From Breviolum minutum Mf 1.05b.01 (taxonomy: Eukaryota; Sar; Dinophyceae; Suessiales; Symbiodiniaceae): a stretch of 64,000 bases of DNA. Below, in pieces: positions 55,001-64,000 of this stretch. A program made the translations under genes and the position numbers. Every line of letters starts with the position of its first letter. The stretch's first letter is position 1. A model generated the notes under the pieces. It did no database searches and was not told the origin of the DNA. It saw only the letters and a program-made list of their open reading frames with translations. The stretch lies in assembly GCA_000507305.1 (NCBI GenBank), contig DF240171.1, positions 1 to 64,000 on the forward strand, given 5' to 3'.

Positions 55001-58000
55001 TTGAATGTGTGTTTTTTCTCATGGTCATGATGTGGGCTCGCCTTCGCCAGTTTCAGGTGTGAAGGATGGTTACTGCAAGCATAGTGAATGATAGTGATTG
55101 GGATGATTGTGTTTTCTGGGTGTCAAAAAAAACGCTAGAGTTCACCCCTTTCCCACACATTCTGATTTGAATGATGTGCCGCACATTTTTTCCACCCAAG
55201 TAGAACCGGTACACGGCACATATGCGCAGAACGGTTCAAGAGTCACGCAGTTTGCAAATGCTTGCAACATATTCGTCCTATATAATGCCTTTGTCACTCC
55301 ATCAAGGTCACTTAGAGGAGTTGTGTAATAGAATGTTTGAACAGGACCATGGAAGGTCAACCATTTTCCAAATGGTTTCAAATATCGAAAGTGGAATTTT
55401 CGGAAAATCATTGGGGACGTGAGGTGCTGCGATTTCTAAGACCTGGTGTTCTTCAACAACTCCATGCATCCAACGTGACAGATGCGTGTCACCAGTTGGT
55501 GCAGTGGAATATGATTCGCATGAAAGTGGAGAAAAACAGGACGATGATGCGACGAAAGGGAAGATGCAATGTTGACAAAGTCACCAAAATTGGGGTCGAT
55601 GTAATATGATGGAACTTAGTGTGCTTTAGACTTTAGACTGTGATCTTCGTAAATTGCTGTAAATTGCAGGGTATAGATGGTACAGTCCCAAGTTACCATG
55701 CAACCACTCTAATAAACCTGGTGAGGTGACACTGGCCCTAATAGGTCTTGCTCAGGCGTGTTTTTTTTCCAGATTTTTCCAGACGTAGTTGTTGGCTACG
55801 AATCTGAAGCAGATGCTTTGCACGCCAGCCCATCGTTCCAAGTATCAAGATGGTGCTGTTGGGTCTCGGCAATTGCAAGAATGCCAGCATAATGACTCAT
55901 AACTCTTTGAAAGAAAACCATTCGACCTCAGTGTGTTTTAAAATTTTGGTTGCTCCAAAAGATTCGTTTCATTGAAAGTCCATTTGAAGTCACCACATCA
56001 TTATCACAAACCAACTTTCAATTGGACTTTCTCAACTTTCAACAGTAGTTCCAATTACCCATAGAATCCATGTATGCTATATATGTATATTTACCTACAT
56101 TTACCATAAAGATCAACCAAATGTAGGTAAATATATTAGACATGGATCCTATGGGACATCTAACTCCTTGTAGTATCTCCTCAAAATCCGATTGTCACAG
56201 ACGCAGCCAGGAGGGAGCCCATGACCTCATCAGCCTGGAGACAGTTGGCACAGGAAAGTTCCCAGGCGAAAAACGGCTACCCGAAACCTCGGAAGCTTCC
56301 GGAAAATGAAATTTTTCAAGCAGGACAGAGTTTTTTGTTGAGCCTGTCAATTATTTGTTCTTTTTTGGGGGGACGCATGCCTATATATGTGCTGCGTTTT
56401 TTTTGAACTTTGTGTGCTCACTTGTTTAGTAATGGTGAAACATAGGATGCACTTAGTACACAAAGACCGCGGAAAATCCATTCTGGTCAGTCAACCAAGA
56501 TTCTGGTCAGTCAACCAACACATTTGTAAACACATGGTGATGAACTTTCATGAATCGGTTTTTGCAATCTTAAATTAGTCACATTTGATTACTGTAGGGT
56601 GGGGGGTAGCTTCTGCGATCCTGGAGGGATTTTGATGCTGCGTCAGTGTCTGTCCCCATCCAGAGGTTTTGGAAAAGCACGCGAAGACTTGAATAGCTGG
56701 TGGAGCTTCTCGAAGACTGTGAGGCTTCGGAGATGTGTAAAGGGGATTTCCAAGGGTTTAGAGTCTAAGATTGTTTCCCTTTGGAACGCACCTACTCTAA
56801 AGATTCCTTTTTATATCTACCTTTGTCAGTACAAGGAAATTTATATACATGGATTCACTCTTGACCTTTATTTGAGTGGAGGCAATTCATGCCAACATCC
56901 CAAATTCCCCAAGCAACGATTAATAATGGTTCCCTGTGGAGACACTTGATTTGATACACCTTGATACCTATTCAAAAAAGAACATCAAAGCAGTTGTGAC
57001 ATGTTGTGACCTTGAAGCAATCTTGTAATTCATGTGATATTTCTCTACCCTTGGACCCCAAAACCATGAAAAATGAAGGTTTTAAACCCCCAATATATGG
57101 GTTATAACCACTAAAATGAAGGTTGTGGGTTCCCATGGTAAAAAAATCAACACCACTAACTAGCGCTCCGCAATTCCAATATCTCGCTCCAGGCAACTGC
57201 AACTCGGTTGAAATCCAAGTCCAAGCTGTGCCTAACGCGTCTTAACCGGACTTTGATAGGAATTCACCGCAGTTTCTGTTACTGTTTGTTTGGGTTCATT
57301 GCTTTTTTGCAACACAAACTTCGCATATACAGAGAATCTTTTGTATATTTTATGCTTTGAACTTTACCTCACACACACACATGTTCTATAGAATTAGATG
57401 TGAATTTCCCATGTGTCGAACATTGATGCATTGCGACCCATCAGCCCTTTTTTCAGGATTTCATTTTTGCTGCAATGGCCTTTAGAGTTTGGTTCCGCTG
57501 AACTTTTGGCAGCACAAGAGGAAGCAATTCTGCAATTGCGTGACCTGTGTTCTAAAGTATCATTCTTGCGCACCTGGGCTTTGCAATTAGAAAATGGATG
57601 CAAATGGGAGACGTGTTTCTTCAATTGGACTAGAACTTGTGTTTCGTCGTACACCTTGACAATTTCTTTTACGCGCACTTTCAATGTGAAGTCTTGCAAC
57701 AGAAATCCCTGCCCCACAGCCAACCATCCCGCACGGAAAAATAATTAGGATCCTCGCGTAGAAGTTGCCACCACAAGTCAATCATTAAGGCATTTTCGAT
57801 GGCGCATCTACTCCACTGCCATGGCACTTTCAATTCGCATTTCAGTTTCTGCTGGGTGAGAAGGGCCAATGGCTGCATAAACATCGAACAGAGTTCCTTG
57901 ATGCACTTCGGGAATTGGTGTGTGTGTGTGTGGTAAGTTTCCAGTGTGATGTTTGGGAAATGATTGCAGCTTCAGGAAACTCAACGTAACTGAGTCAACA

Positions 58001-60902
58001 TTTCCATTAAGGGATACTTGATGGGTTGTGTGTATGGGGGACTTCCATGGTGAAACCAGGTTTGTGTCCGGATATCCTTCTGTCATCCTCATGCAGACAT
58101 TGAGTAACCAGACACAGGTGATGGGGCCATATAGGGCCTACTAAATAACAATAAGAATATCACTACTTTACTACTTTGCCCGATAATCCACTATGCACCT
58201 CTCTAGGTTTCACATTTTGCCGTTTAACTACTTTTGGAAATCAATGTGTTTATTTTGAACTTGGGAAGGGTGAATCAAGATTGAAGATCTTAACTTTGCT
58301 GCCAGACTGGCAGGTTGTATAACATGCTCCTCAATGCCTTGTGCAGCAGCTGGGACAAGATGATTGAACAGCAGCAGTTGAACTTTGCTGCGAGCCTTTT
58401 TGGCTGCATCCGATCTAGCCAAGGAGATCGCATTGATACCTGGCTATGCACTTGAAATCCTGCAATCGACATAAGTAAGAATGCATCCCATAAAGGAGTA
58501 ATCATACATCATAATTCGCATAGCTTTTCAGTTGTTGTTACACTGTTTTTCACCTGTCATCTCTTCCGCTTAGATACTGTAACTGGAAGAAGTTCAGCCA
58601 TATGATCCACTCACCAAGAAGCTTCTTTCGCATCTTCCAGCCCAGTTCAATATAGAGGTGCCGACATAGAAAAAGTTCCATTCAGTGCCTTTCAAGGTAC
58701 AGTATCTATTATGTCATTTAAGCAAATATGTATTTTTTGGAGAATCACAGAAGGCGCTCCATCCAGTCCATCCAGTCCATCCAGTCCATCCAGTCCATCC
58801 AGTCCATCCATGATGTATCTGAATGTATCATCCTTGTGATGATCATTCTCTCCTCATCAACTCCTAACGCATCCGAGTCACATTTTTGTGAAGAACCTTT
58901 TCCTTCAAACGCCCACCATGAATCCTCCACCCAGTCAACAGTTAGAACCACATCAGTCCCTTTGTTGTATAGAAAAACAATGAAAAACAAATCTTGTGAA
59001 CAACAAACAGACCAATATGCTGTACAGATCTGTACTACGTATATTTTTTGATTTGAGTCGTCAACCATTTGTTTAAACATTGTCACAAGCTTCGTAGCTT
59101 CAGGATACCTTGAGTCCGTTGTTGCATCGAATTTGGCTTTGGCGATTTACCTTGGATCCACCGTTCCGTGTTCGCGAACACGTGGGCTGGGAGTTGCGAC
59201 AGAAGATTTCCATGCGAAGCCAGGTGAGCCGTGCACGTTTTAAAGGTCATGAAGAACTGAAGGAACATTTTGTGTTTGTGATTGTATGGAGATTATGGAT
59301 GAGATCTGGAGATTTGTAGATATAGAGTTTGTTTGAGATTGTTGTGTGTTTTTTACTTGTTAAAGACCTTTTGAAGCTAGATTGAGATTATGTATATATA
59401 TATGCTTGTTGGTGTTGCATTTGCCTGTGCATTTCTTTGCAGTTCTATGATTGTATGGATCATTCAACTGAGGCTCTAATCATGCTGTCAAGGTCTGACT
59501 TGCGGGGGGAAAGAATTCCATCTTTTCGAATGCAATCCAGGTCCCATCATTGTTCTCTCAGGATCCCAAGGGTACTGTATGGCATGGATGGTATGTATAT
59601 ACCCAAAAAATCAAGTCCTTTTATCTCGTTTTTACGAAGCATCATATTTACTGTGATGAAATGTGGTTCACGTTGATGCAGTAAGTTGATTTTCAGGGAC
59701 ACGCGATTGGCGATTGACAGGCCGAAAAGCTGCTCCTTCCAAAGAAGAGGAGAGCGGTTAGTGTGTTTGGGAGTGTTGAAGTGTTGTGTCCCTGGTTTTG
59801 GAAGATATCCTGATATCCCTGTGAAAGGAGTAGAATTTCTTTGGATCAAGGGTGCAACGGAATGCAATAATTGCATTCTTGTGTATATGGCAAGTAAATA
59901 TCAAATTTCAATGCCACTATTAGACTAGGATCGGCACTGAAATCCACTATGGTACGTGTGAGTAATAAATACGGTATGCATTCTGATGAAGCTGCCGCCA
60001 TCGCGAAGGAAAAAGCGACAAACAGCTGAATTTTTGTTGGAATGTTGGGCCAATCAAGCTTCTGACTTTCGCAGCTTTTCTTGCAACAAGCAAGGAACAG
60101 ACACCGAGAAACAGGTTTGAGGAGTCATCTCTTTTACCAAGATTTTTGTTGCTGGAAGATGATGGAAGATGATGAATACTGTAGTACTTGTAGATCATGC
60201 TTGGTAAGCGGCAAGATCTCAACCTACTTTGTCTTCAGCGTCAATAAATAAAACACAGTGTTTCCATGATGAGTCATTTCCAATCATTTCCACATTGCAG
60301 ACATTCATGCATGTGCAATCAGCCGATTTGAATAGATATGCAATCACCTTCACTGCCAACCTTCAGAGAACTAAGGTTTAGAGTTGCTTTGCACCTCGGA
60401 TTTTCTTTTGAACAGGCTCCAGTACAAACCTGAACAACTACATCAACTTCTATTGAACGGAACTGGCAAGCTGAATAGCTTGCGGCAACTGGCGACAGAG
60501 TTTCAAGTGCCATTACACTTTTTGAAGCCACAGAAGGTGCGCGAAGAATTGAAGGGAAGGGGGAAAAGGGGATTGTAAAACACAACTCTTTCAAGACTTG
60601 TTTTTTTCTCCATTCTTTTGTCGATAAGGTGGTGGCCACTTCACTATTTTATGTTGGTTCTGATTTTACAAGGGGATATTTATTGAGAAAGTACTGTGAG
60701 TGGGAAGCAATTTGAACATGTTTAGTACACATACATTCATATCGCTTCATTATGCACATGGCATGGAAGTGTTTCTATACACTGCAGAGGTGTGAGGAGC
60801 GGTTGCCGGGCACGGACAAAGTACGTGCAGACACAAAATATGATGATGGTGGTGATGATTGTCATCATGATGATGATGATGATGGTGGTGATGGTGATGA
60901 TA

Positions 60903-60954
<52 letters not shown>

Positions 60955-63900
60955 GATACGAAATGTGTTCAATTTCAATTGAATTTTATCAACTATGTGG
61001 TTAATCCATGTTACCTATACATAGTTTACTTTTGACTTTATACTCTTATATCTAGATGTTGTATATACATGACATGAGCAATCATGGAGATATATATATA
61101 TATTATTTATATTGAAGTGTTTTTTGATGATAGACAACAGTTAGCCAACCTCCAAATCCTGAGCAAGCAGCACAACTTCGTTTGCTTGTCGCCTTGCTTT
61201 TGTGATCAGAAAACAAGAAGAAGAGAACAACATTTGTTTTTCAAATGCAACAAGTGTTCACTTAGACTTGATTTTGATGTTTGTTGGACAGCTTGCACCA
61301 AATACAGCATGATCAAGCATCAGAACTCCATCTTCGATCCCGATTCGTTATTCATGTGTTTCATCCAATCAACATGTCGATTTTAATGTTTGGACCCTCC
61401 AAACATCCTGGAACTCATCAAATCTTTGACATGAGTTTTAGCCCTTTTCCATTTATGAGAAATCATCACATCCCAGTCATTTCGCCTTGCGTTTTGCAAG
61501 GCGAAACAACTTTGTCGTCCCTTGTTTCACTGGTCCAAAGAGTTGCAGATCCTTTGCTGCAAAATGCTGCCAATGGGAATGGCATATCTTTGTATATGCT
61601 GTGTACATTAAACTTGATGGCTGATCCATGTATGCAAATGTATCCAAATGATTTTCATATGGATGGAGTTGAGATGAAAATTGTTTTGTTTCAAATTGAT
61701 ATGTTATGCTGGTACACCCCAGAAGATTAACATGGAACCTGAGAATGCATCCCTGGAAAAGGAAAATCATCTTTCAAACAATCATTTTCAGGTTCTATGT
61801 TAATCTTCGGGGTGTATGTTTTTTAAAAAAAAACAATAATTATTGAACTCTACCTGTGATTGTTTGAAACACGACAACCAGAGTCACACCTCCATGACGA
61901 AAAGGGCCAAAACTCACACCTCCAAGCCACGTGGAAGCATTGAAGCTGGAAAGATAGCTATAACAAATTGCTTACCCAGGAACTTTCCAAAATAAATTTA
62001 ATGAATGTAAAGTTATAAGTTCCAGGAACTTTCCAGCCTTTCCAACCTTACAATTTGATACAATTTGACTATTGCAAATCAGTCATTCTCTCATTTTTTT
62101 CAACTGGATTTTTCGTCAAAACCACTCTGAGGATCGGCTTTGCAAACTTTTGGTGTTTGCCTTTGATCGCAGCAACTTGACCCAAATCATCCAGTCCAAG
62201 GGGCCTTTCACCAACCTATCAAACATGTGTTTTTAACTTGCAACATTTTTTTTTCAAGCGGAATTGACGTGTACATGCCATGGATTATTTGATTTGATGT
62301 ATGCAATAACCATTTCAATTTCATATTGCATGTTCGACTTTTTTCAACATTCCACCATGGTTTCAAATCGTTGATTTGCTTCAGGATGAGAGGCTGGAAA
62401 CTTTGAAGTGGCCATTGAGCGAACAGCTTATAGTCCGATGTGCTCAGCTGTTATTAGCTCTTCCTGCCGTTGAGCGAACTTCCCCGGTGGATGGCTTGAT
62501 GGACTTTTGTGCTGCCACGCAACTACCACCAGGGGGTCCAGGTGAAATCAATGATGTGCCAGCGGAAGTATCTGCACAGAACGCCTTGCTACGTGGTAGT
62601 CTTTGGGCGGAAATTGATGTTTTCTTTTTGGCTTGCGTTATGCCACTGATTTTGATGGGAGAAGCCGCAAAGATGGAACTGCAAGACAAGATTTGAATAT
62701 CAGATGTCATTGGCATGTTCCAACTTGGTGTTCAACGTCCAACAAAACAACAAAAACACTGACTAATTATCACTACGGCAAACCTACCAAGCGGCAATGA
62801 GGTGTCTAGATACCATGTGATAAGAATGTGCGTGCATGACTTGCAATGCATTTTTAAGATATGCAAATTTACAACAACCAACAACGAGCTATGGCACACA
62901 TTTGGACATGTTGAATTGCAGTACTGTAGGTGAGTTCAATGCACAGACAGACAACAATGGAATCAAATACATACGCGGACACAGGAACTCAGAAAACAAA
63001 TGTACAAGTTCTGTATAAGTCTTTGGATATCAATATATGATAGGTGAGAAATCAGTTGACCAAACTATATGATTCCAATCTATGCAATTCATTATATTTG
63101 AAAGCTGTTGAATCTAGCCCATATCACATAGATTCAGACAGCTGGACAGAAAGACAGATCAACAGAACCTTGAGTAAACAGATGCAAATTAGATGCATAG
63201 TAGCATAACTGAATGCGTATATGAAGATTTTTGTTTCAACATGCACTTTGATATAGATCTATATTCAGATTGTCCTACTCCAGTTGCACCTGTGTCCTAC
63301 AAATCGGCAGCCCGTGCTAAGGTTGTGGATACATTTTGGACCAACTAGTGCTTCTCTTAGCAGCCTCTGATCAGCCAACTTCCATACTTCCAATTTTTGA
63401 ATCTTGGCGACGACAGCTCCCCTAACTTTTACAAATAGGTCTAAATAGTCCGAGGAGTGTTGACGTTGGTTCGGCAGTCCAACATTTTGTCGGGAGATAC
63501 ACAGTGTTTGGAGGTGCACATAGGTTTTCATGATTTTGTTTCTGATTTTGCAGACTCCATTATTGGAGACTTGGCGCTCTTTTCGGTAGTGCCATTCTAT
63601 CTAGGGGCTGGATTGCTACTCTCTGCCTACTTCTTCTACCTTACATGATTTCCAACGTTTGTTGTTCATGGCCGGAAAACAACCGCTAGAAAAAGTATTT
63701 TAAAGTAACTCTGAAAGATCCACGCTGATCGAATTTCTTGTGGGTAACCCCGCTGAAAACTAACATGACAATGGAGAATCCACCATTTGAAGATGCATTT
63801 CCCATTCAAAAGTTGGATTTTCCAATATCATGTTCGTTTTCACGGGTGTATTGCCTTGGCAGGAAAAACAGCTGGGCCGTGGAGTTTCAAAACAGGCGGC

Positions 63901-63987
63901 CCGAAGCTTCCCACGTCTCTTGCGACGTTTGGCACCAGCAGATGCACGGAGAGCCTTGGCCAAGATGCTGACGGCAGACCCTTCGAG
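45898..63987 (+). CDS. Large helix-rich (HEAT/ARM-like) protein gene or two adjacent genes, partial
   Basis: A long series of + strand exons with good splice sites, rich in Leu, Ala, Arg and Glu, looking like alpha-helical repeat protein. Best-defined exons: 45898-46036, about 46254-46488, about 46626-46720, 46983-47084, about 47250-47425, 49458-49603, 50041-50164, 51906 to about 52020, 52113 to about 52200, 52604-52657, 52827 to about 52908, 53354 to about 53422, 55424 to about 55550, 57457-57546, 59104-59223, 59443 to about 59500, 60416-60536, about 60789-60821, 61141 to about 61201, 61501 to about 61590, 62385-62541, 63863-63987. A stop at 50162-50164 may end a first gene. The last exon ends at GTGAGT and the gene runs off the window. 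No catalytic motif or known family is seen. A scaffold or transport-type helical repeat protein is only a guess. Confidence 0.55.
46254..46488 (+). CDS. Exon of large helical gene
   Basis: The frame encodes MVALQSLARLGHGALRIALT and ALQRLLDSCRPCTAARILL, then EEEHLGLEANECELCP, ending CCAG|GTCATT. It looks like consecutive helices of a HEAT/ARM solenoid. The 5' border is uncertain (no acceptor gives the expected phase). Confidence 0.65.
46983..47084 (+). CDS. Exon of large helical gene
   Basis: Acceptor ACTTCAG|G and donor CAAG|GTAAAT. It encodes IIDTILPSQLAILESLEIER and SSILSPHEHLDLQ, in phase 1 at both ends. Confidence 0.7.
47250..47425 (+). CDS. Exon of large helical gene
   Basis: The frame encodes WGPQQFDHVVSVAVAASPDS and AVHMLEQLARDPKTFFSKP. 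Helical, GC-rich against the flanks. The acceptor is probably TTTTGCAG at 47250, but the phase does not fit 47084 directly, so a further small exon may lie between. Confidence 0.6.
49458..49603 (+). CDS. Exon of large helical gene
   Basis: After ATACCCAG it encodes IQRLKDLEHLTEILVLLRRR and KVPEQRLEEAVNQRLE, a strongly charged helical segment, ending GAAG|GTTTGA. Forty-eight full codons. Confidence 0.7.
50041..50164 (+). CDS. Possible terminal exon of a first helical gene
   Basis: After TTTCTAAG|G the frame encodes ALDRLAAWPNTARCRWAQLL and a Pro/Ala-rich tail (AEVAGGPAPEEPRSG) to TGA 50162-50164. If the stop is used, the exons from 51.9 kb onward form a separate gene. Confidence 0.55.
50248..50352. 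mobile_element. MITE-like element, family B copy 3
   Basis: AGACACCCCCAAAGTTTAAC to TTAAACTTCAGGGGTGTA, with CATGGAACCTGAAA and TTTTCAGGTTCCATG arms. The best-preserved inverted arms of the family. Confidence 0.9.
51906..52020 (+). CDS. Exon of large helical gene
   Basis: After CTCCCGCAG the frame encodes PIRLLSYTVTFEARQSSFNA and LIRCAARNSPAVLEALIF. The helical pattern repeats that of 46254-46488. The 3' end is not defined. Confidence 0.6.
52113..52200 (+). CDS. Exon of large helical gene
   Basis: After GCAGCAG the frame encodes SAQDALGFFERRLKNEQDNI and RILSRVQTFQ, a charged helix. The 3' end is uncertain. Confidence 0.6.
52604..52657 (+). CDS. Exon of large helical gene
   Basis: Acceptor CAAAAG|G, donor CAGCTG|GTGAGG. 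It encodes TSSASLSAWKQLAEVQL and joins in phase 0 to VLLTNGVACIEG at 52827. Confidence 0.6.
52722..52826. mobile_element. MITE-like element ending at a 3' splice site
   Basis: Left arm ACCACATGGAAAGTAGATGG, right arm CCATCTACTTTCACCAC, with inner arms around CCATGTATTGGTTTA / TAAACCACCTTTTGG. The right end runs directly into the ACAG|G acceptor of exon 52827, so the element forms most of a 169-nt intron. Confidence 0.7.
52827..52908 (+). CDS. Exon of large helical gene
   Basis: After CACCACAG|G it encodes VLLTNGVACIEGHEVHLSLL and SEGVLHLTE. The downstream donor is unclear; the frame remains open to 52938. Confidence 0.65.
55424..55550 (+). CDS. Exon of large helical gene
   Basis: After GACGTGAG|G it encodes VLRFLRPGVLQQLHASNVTD and ACHQLVQWNMIRMKVEKNR. 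Helical and protein-like; the 3' border is not fixed. Confidence 0.6.
55973..56024. repeat. Short inverted repeat
   Basis: Arms GAAAGTCCATTTGAAG and CTTTCAATTGGACTTTC around a TCATTATCAC spacer. Confidence 0.6.
56058..56157. mobile_element. MITE-like element, family C copy
   Basis: CCCATAGAATCCATGTATG...TTTACCTACATTTA and AAATGTAGGTAAATAT...CATGGATCCTATGGG are inverted arms of about 40 bp. Related to 37110-37215. Confidence 0.82.
56481..56520. repeat. Two tandem 20-bp copies
   Basis: TTCTGGTCAGTCAACCAAGA followed by a copy with one difference. Confidence 0.9.
57457..57546 (+). CDS. Exon of large helical gene
   Basis: Between TTTTTCAG|G and CCT|GTGTTC. It encodes FGSAELLAAQEEAILQLRDL preceded by ISFLLQWPLE, an amphipathic helix. 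Confidence 0.65.
58761..58810. repeat. 9-bp tandem minisatellite (ATCCAGTCC)5.5
   Basis: Five and a half exact copies. The unit is a multiple of three, so frames stay open through it (Ser-Ile-Gln on +, Met-Asp-Trp on -), but no coding support flanks it. Confidence 0.95.
59104..59223 (+). CDS. Exon of large helical gene
   Basis: Exactly 40 codons between GCTTCAG|G and AGCCAG|GTGAGC. It encodes DTLSPLLHRIWLWRFTLDPP and VREHVGWELRQKISMRSQ. Phase 0 at both ends; it joins FYDCMDHSTEALIMLSRSD at 59443. Confidence 0.75.
60416..60536 (+). CDS. Exon of large helical gene
   Basis: Between TGAACAG|G and CAGAAG|GTGCGC. It encodes QYKPEQLHQLLLNGTGKLNS and LRQLATEFQVPLHFLKPQK. Ends in phase 0. Confidence 0.72.
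60789..60821 (+). CDS. Small exon of large helical gene
   Basis: A short frame RCEERLPGTDK lies between CACTGCAG and GTACGT. It fits the strand and spacing, but at about 11 codons it is weak evidence. A (GAT)n array begins 18 bp after the donor. Confidence 0.45.
60839..60953. repeat. (GAT)n microsatellite
   Basis: GAT/GGT repeats becoming a pure (GAT)n run. Reads as poly-Asp on + but sits inside an intron. Confidence 0.93.
61480..61506. repeat. Perfect 11-bp hairpin over a 3' splice site
   Basis: Arms TTTCGCCTTGC (61480-61490) and GCAAGGCGAAA (61496-61506) with a 5-nt loop. The acceptor TGCAAG|G lies inside the right arm. Confidence 0.85.
61501..61590 (+). CDS. Exon of large helical gene
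   Basis: After TTTGCAAG|G the frame encodes ETTLSSLVSLVQRVADPLLQ and NAANGNG, helical. The 3' end is not defined. Confidence 0.6.
61713..61816. mobile_element. MITE-like element, family B copy 4
   Basis: TACACCCCAGAAGATTAACA to TTAATCTTCGGGGTGTA with CATGGAACCTGAGAATG and CATTTTCAGGTTCTATG arms. Very close to the 39929 copy, suggesting recent spread. Confidence 0.9.
62385..62541 (+). CDS. Exon of large helical gene
   Basis: Between TGCTTCAG|G and TCCAG|GTGAAA, 52 full codons plus one base. It encodes LETLKWPLSEQLIVRCAQLL and LALPAVERTSPVDGLMDFCA, then a Pro/Gly-rich end. Among the clearest exons of the region. Confidence 0.78.
63863..63987 (+). CDS. Exon of large helical gene, at window edge
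   Basis: Between CTTGGCAG|G and TCGAG|GTGAGT, 41 codons plus two bases. It encodes EKQLGRGVSKQAARSFPRLL and RRLAPADARRALAKMLTADP. The gene continues beyond the window. Confidence 0.78.
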
Positions 63988-64000
63988 GTGAGTTGGCAAT

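Noticed and set aside
58761-58810. CRISPR-like tandem pattern
   Set aside because: Direct tandem copies without spacers in a eukaryotic genome.
58728-59086. Open frames through the 9-bp minisatellite on both strands
   Set aside because: The unit length is a multiple of three, so openness is expected; no coding support outside the repeat.
1-64000. tRNA or rRNA genes, organelle or bacterial origin
   Set aside because: No cloverleaf or rRNA-like sequence noticed; split genes and splice signals rule out a bacterial source.

Overview
The window reads as nuclear DNA of a dinoflagellate, most likely a Symbiodiniaceae-type alga. Every gene I can recognise lies on the + strand. The genes are cut into many short exons (24 to about 230 nt) by introns of about 170 to 1,200 nt. 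Introns begin with GT, GC or (tentatively) GA and almost always end AG|G. One intronless gene carries DUF4116-type repeats and has a degenerate match to the dinoflagellate spliced leader just upstream. Short inverted-repeat (MITE-like) elements and (GAT)n-type microsatellites are scattered throughout. Species cannot be named from this window. A run of 119 N at 45381-45499 marks a draft-assembly gap.

Layout. 1-5.6 kb: no confident gene; microsatellites and two weak exon candidates. 5.6-14.0 kb: a protein kinase gene, reconstructed exon by exon from the Gly-rich loop to subdomain XI (at least 12 exons), with a possible last exon at 13.94 kb. About 15.2-21.7 kb: a nucleotide-sugar transporter (SLC35A-like) with short exons, including one of 24 nt. 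21.9-23.8 kb: unrecognised exons, perhaps a small gene. 24.5-25.2 kb: an intronless protein with a ubiquitin-like N-terminus and DUF4116-like repeats. 26.2-31.6 kb: exon candidates of one or more unknown genes. 32.2-36.6 kb: a small coiled-coil protein gene that can be assembled almost completely. 37.9-43.8 kb: weak exon candidates. 45.9 kb to the window end: a long series of helix-rich exons (HEAT/ARM-like in appearance) from one very large gene or two, running off the right edge.

The genes do not form an obvious pathway. Their common orientation fits the one-way gene arrays known in dinoflagellates, where transcripts are commonly trans-spliced. The kinase is probably cytosolic signalling, the transporter probably Golgi/ER membrane, and the DUF4116 protein has no known role. 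The least described material is the coiled-coil gene, the large helical gene, and the inverted-repeat families, one of which ends exactly at a 3' splice site like an introner.

Exon borders were read by eye from reading frame, splice motifs and family similarity; no alignment or transcript data were available.
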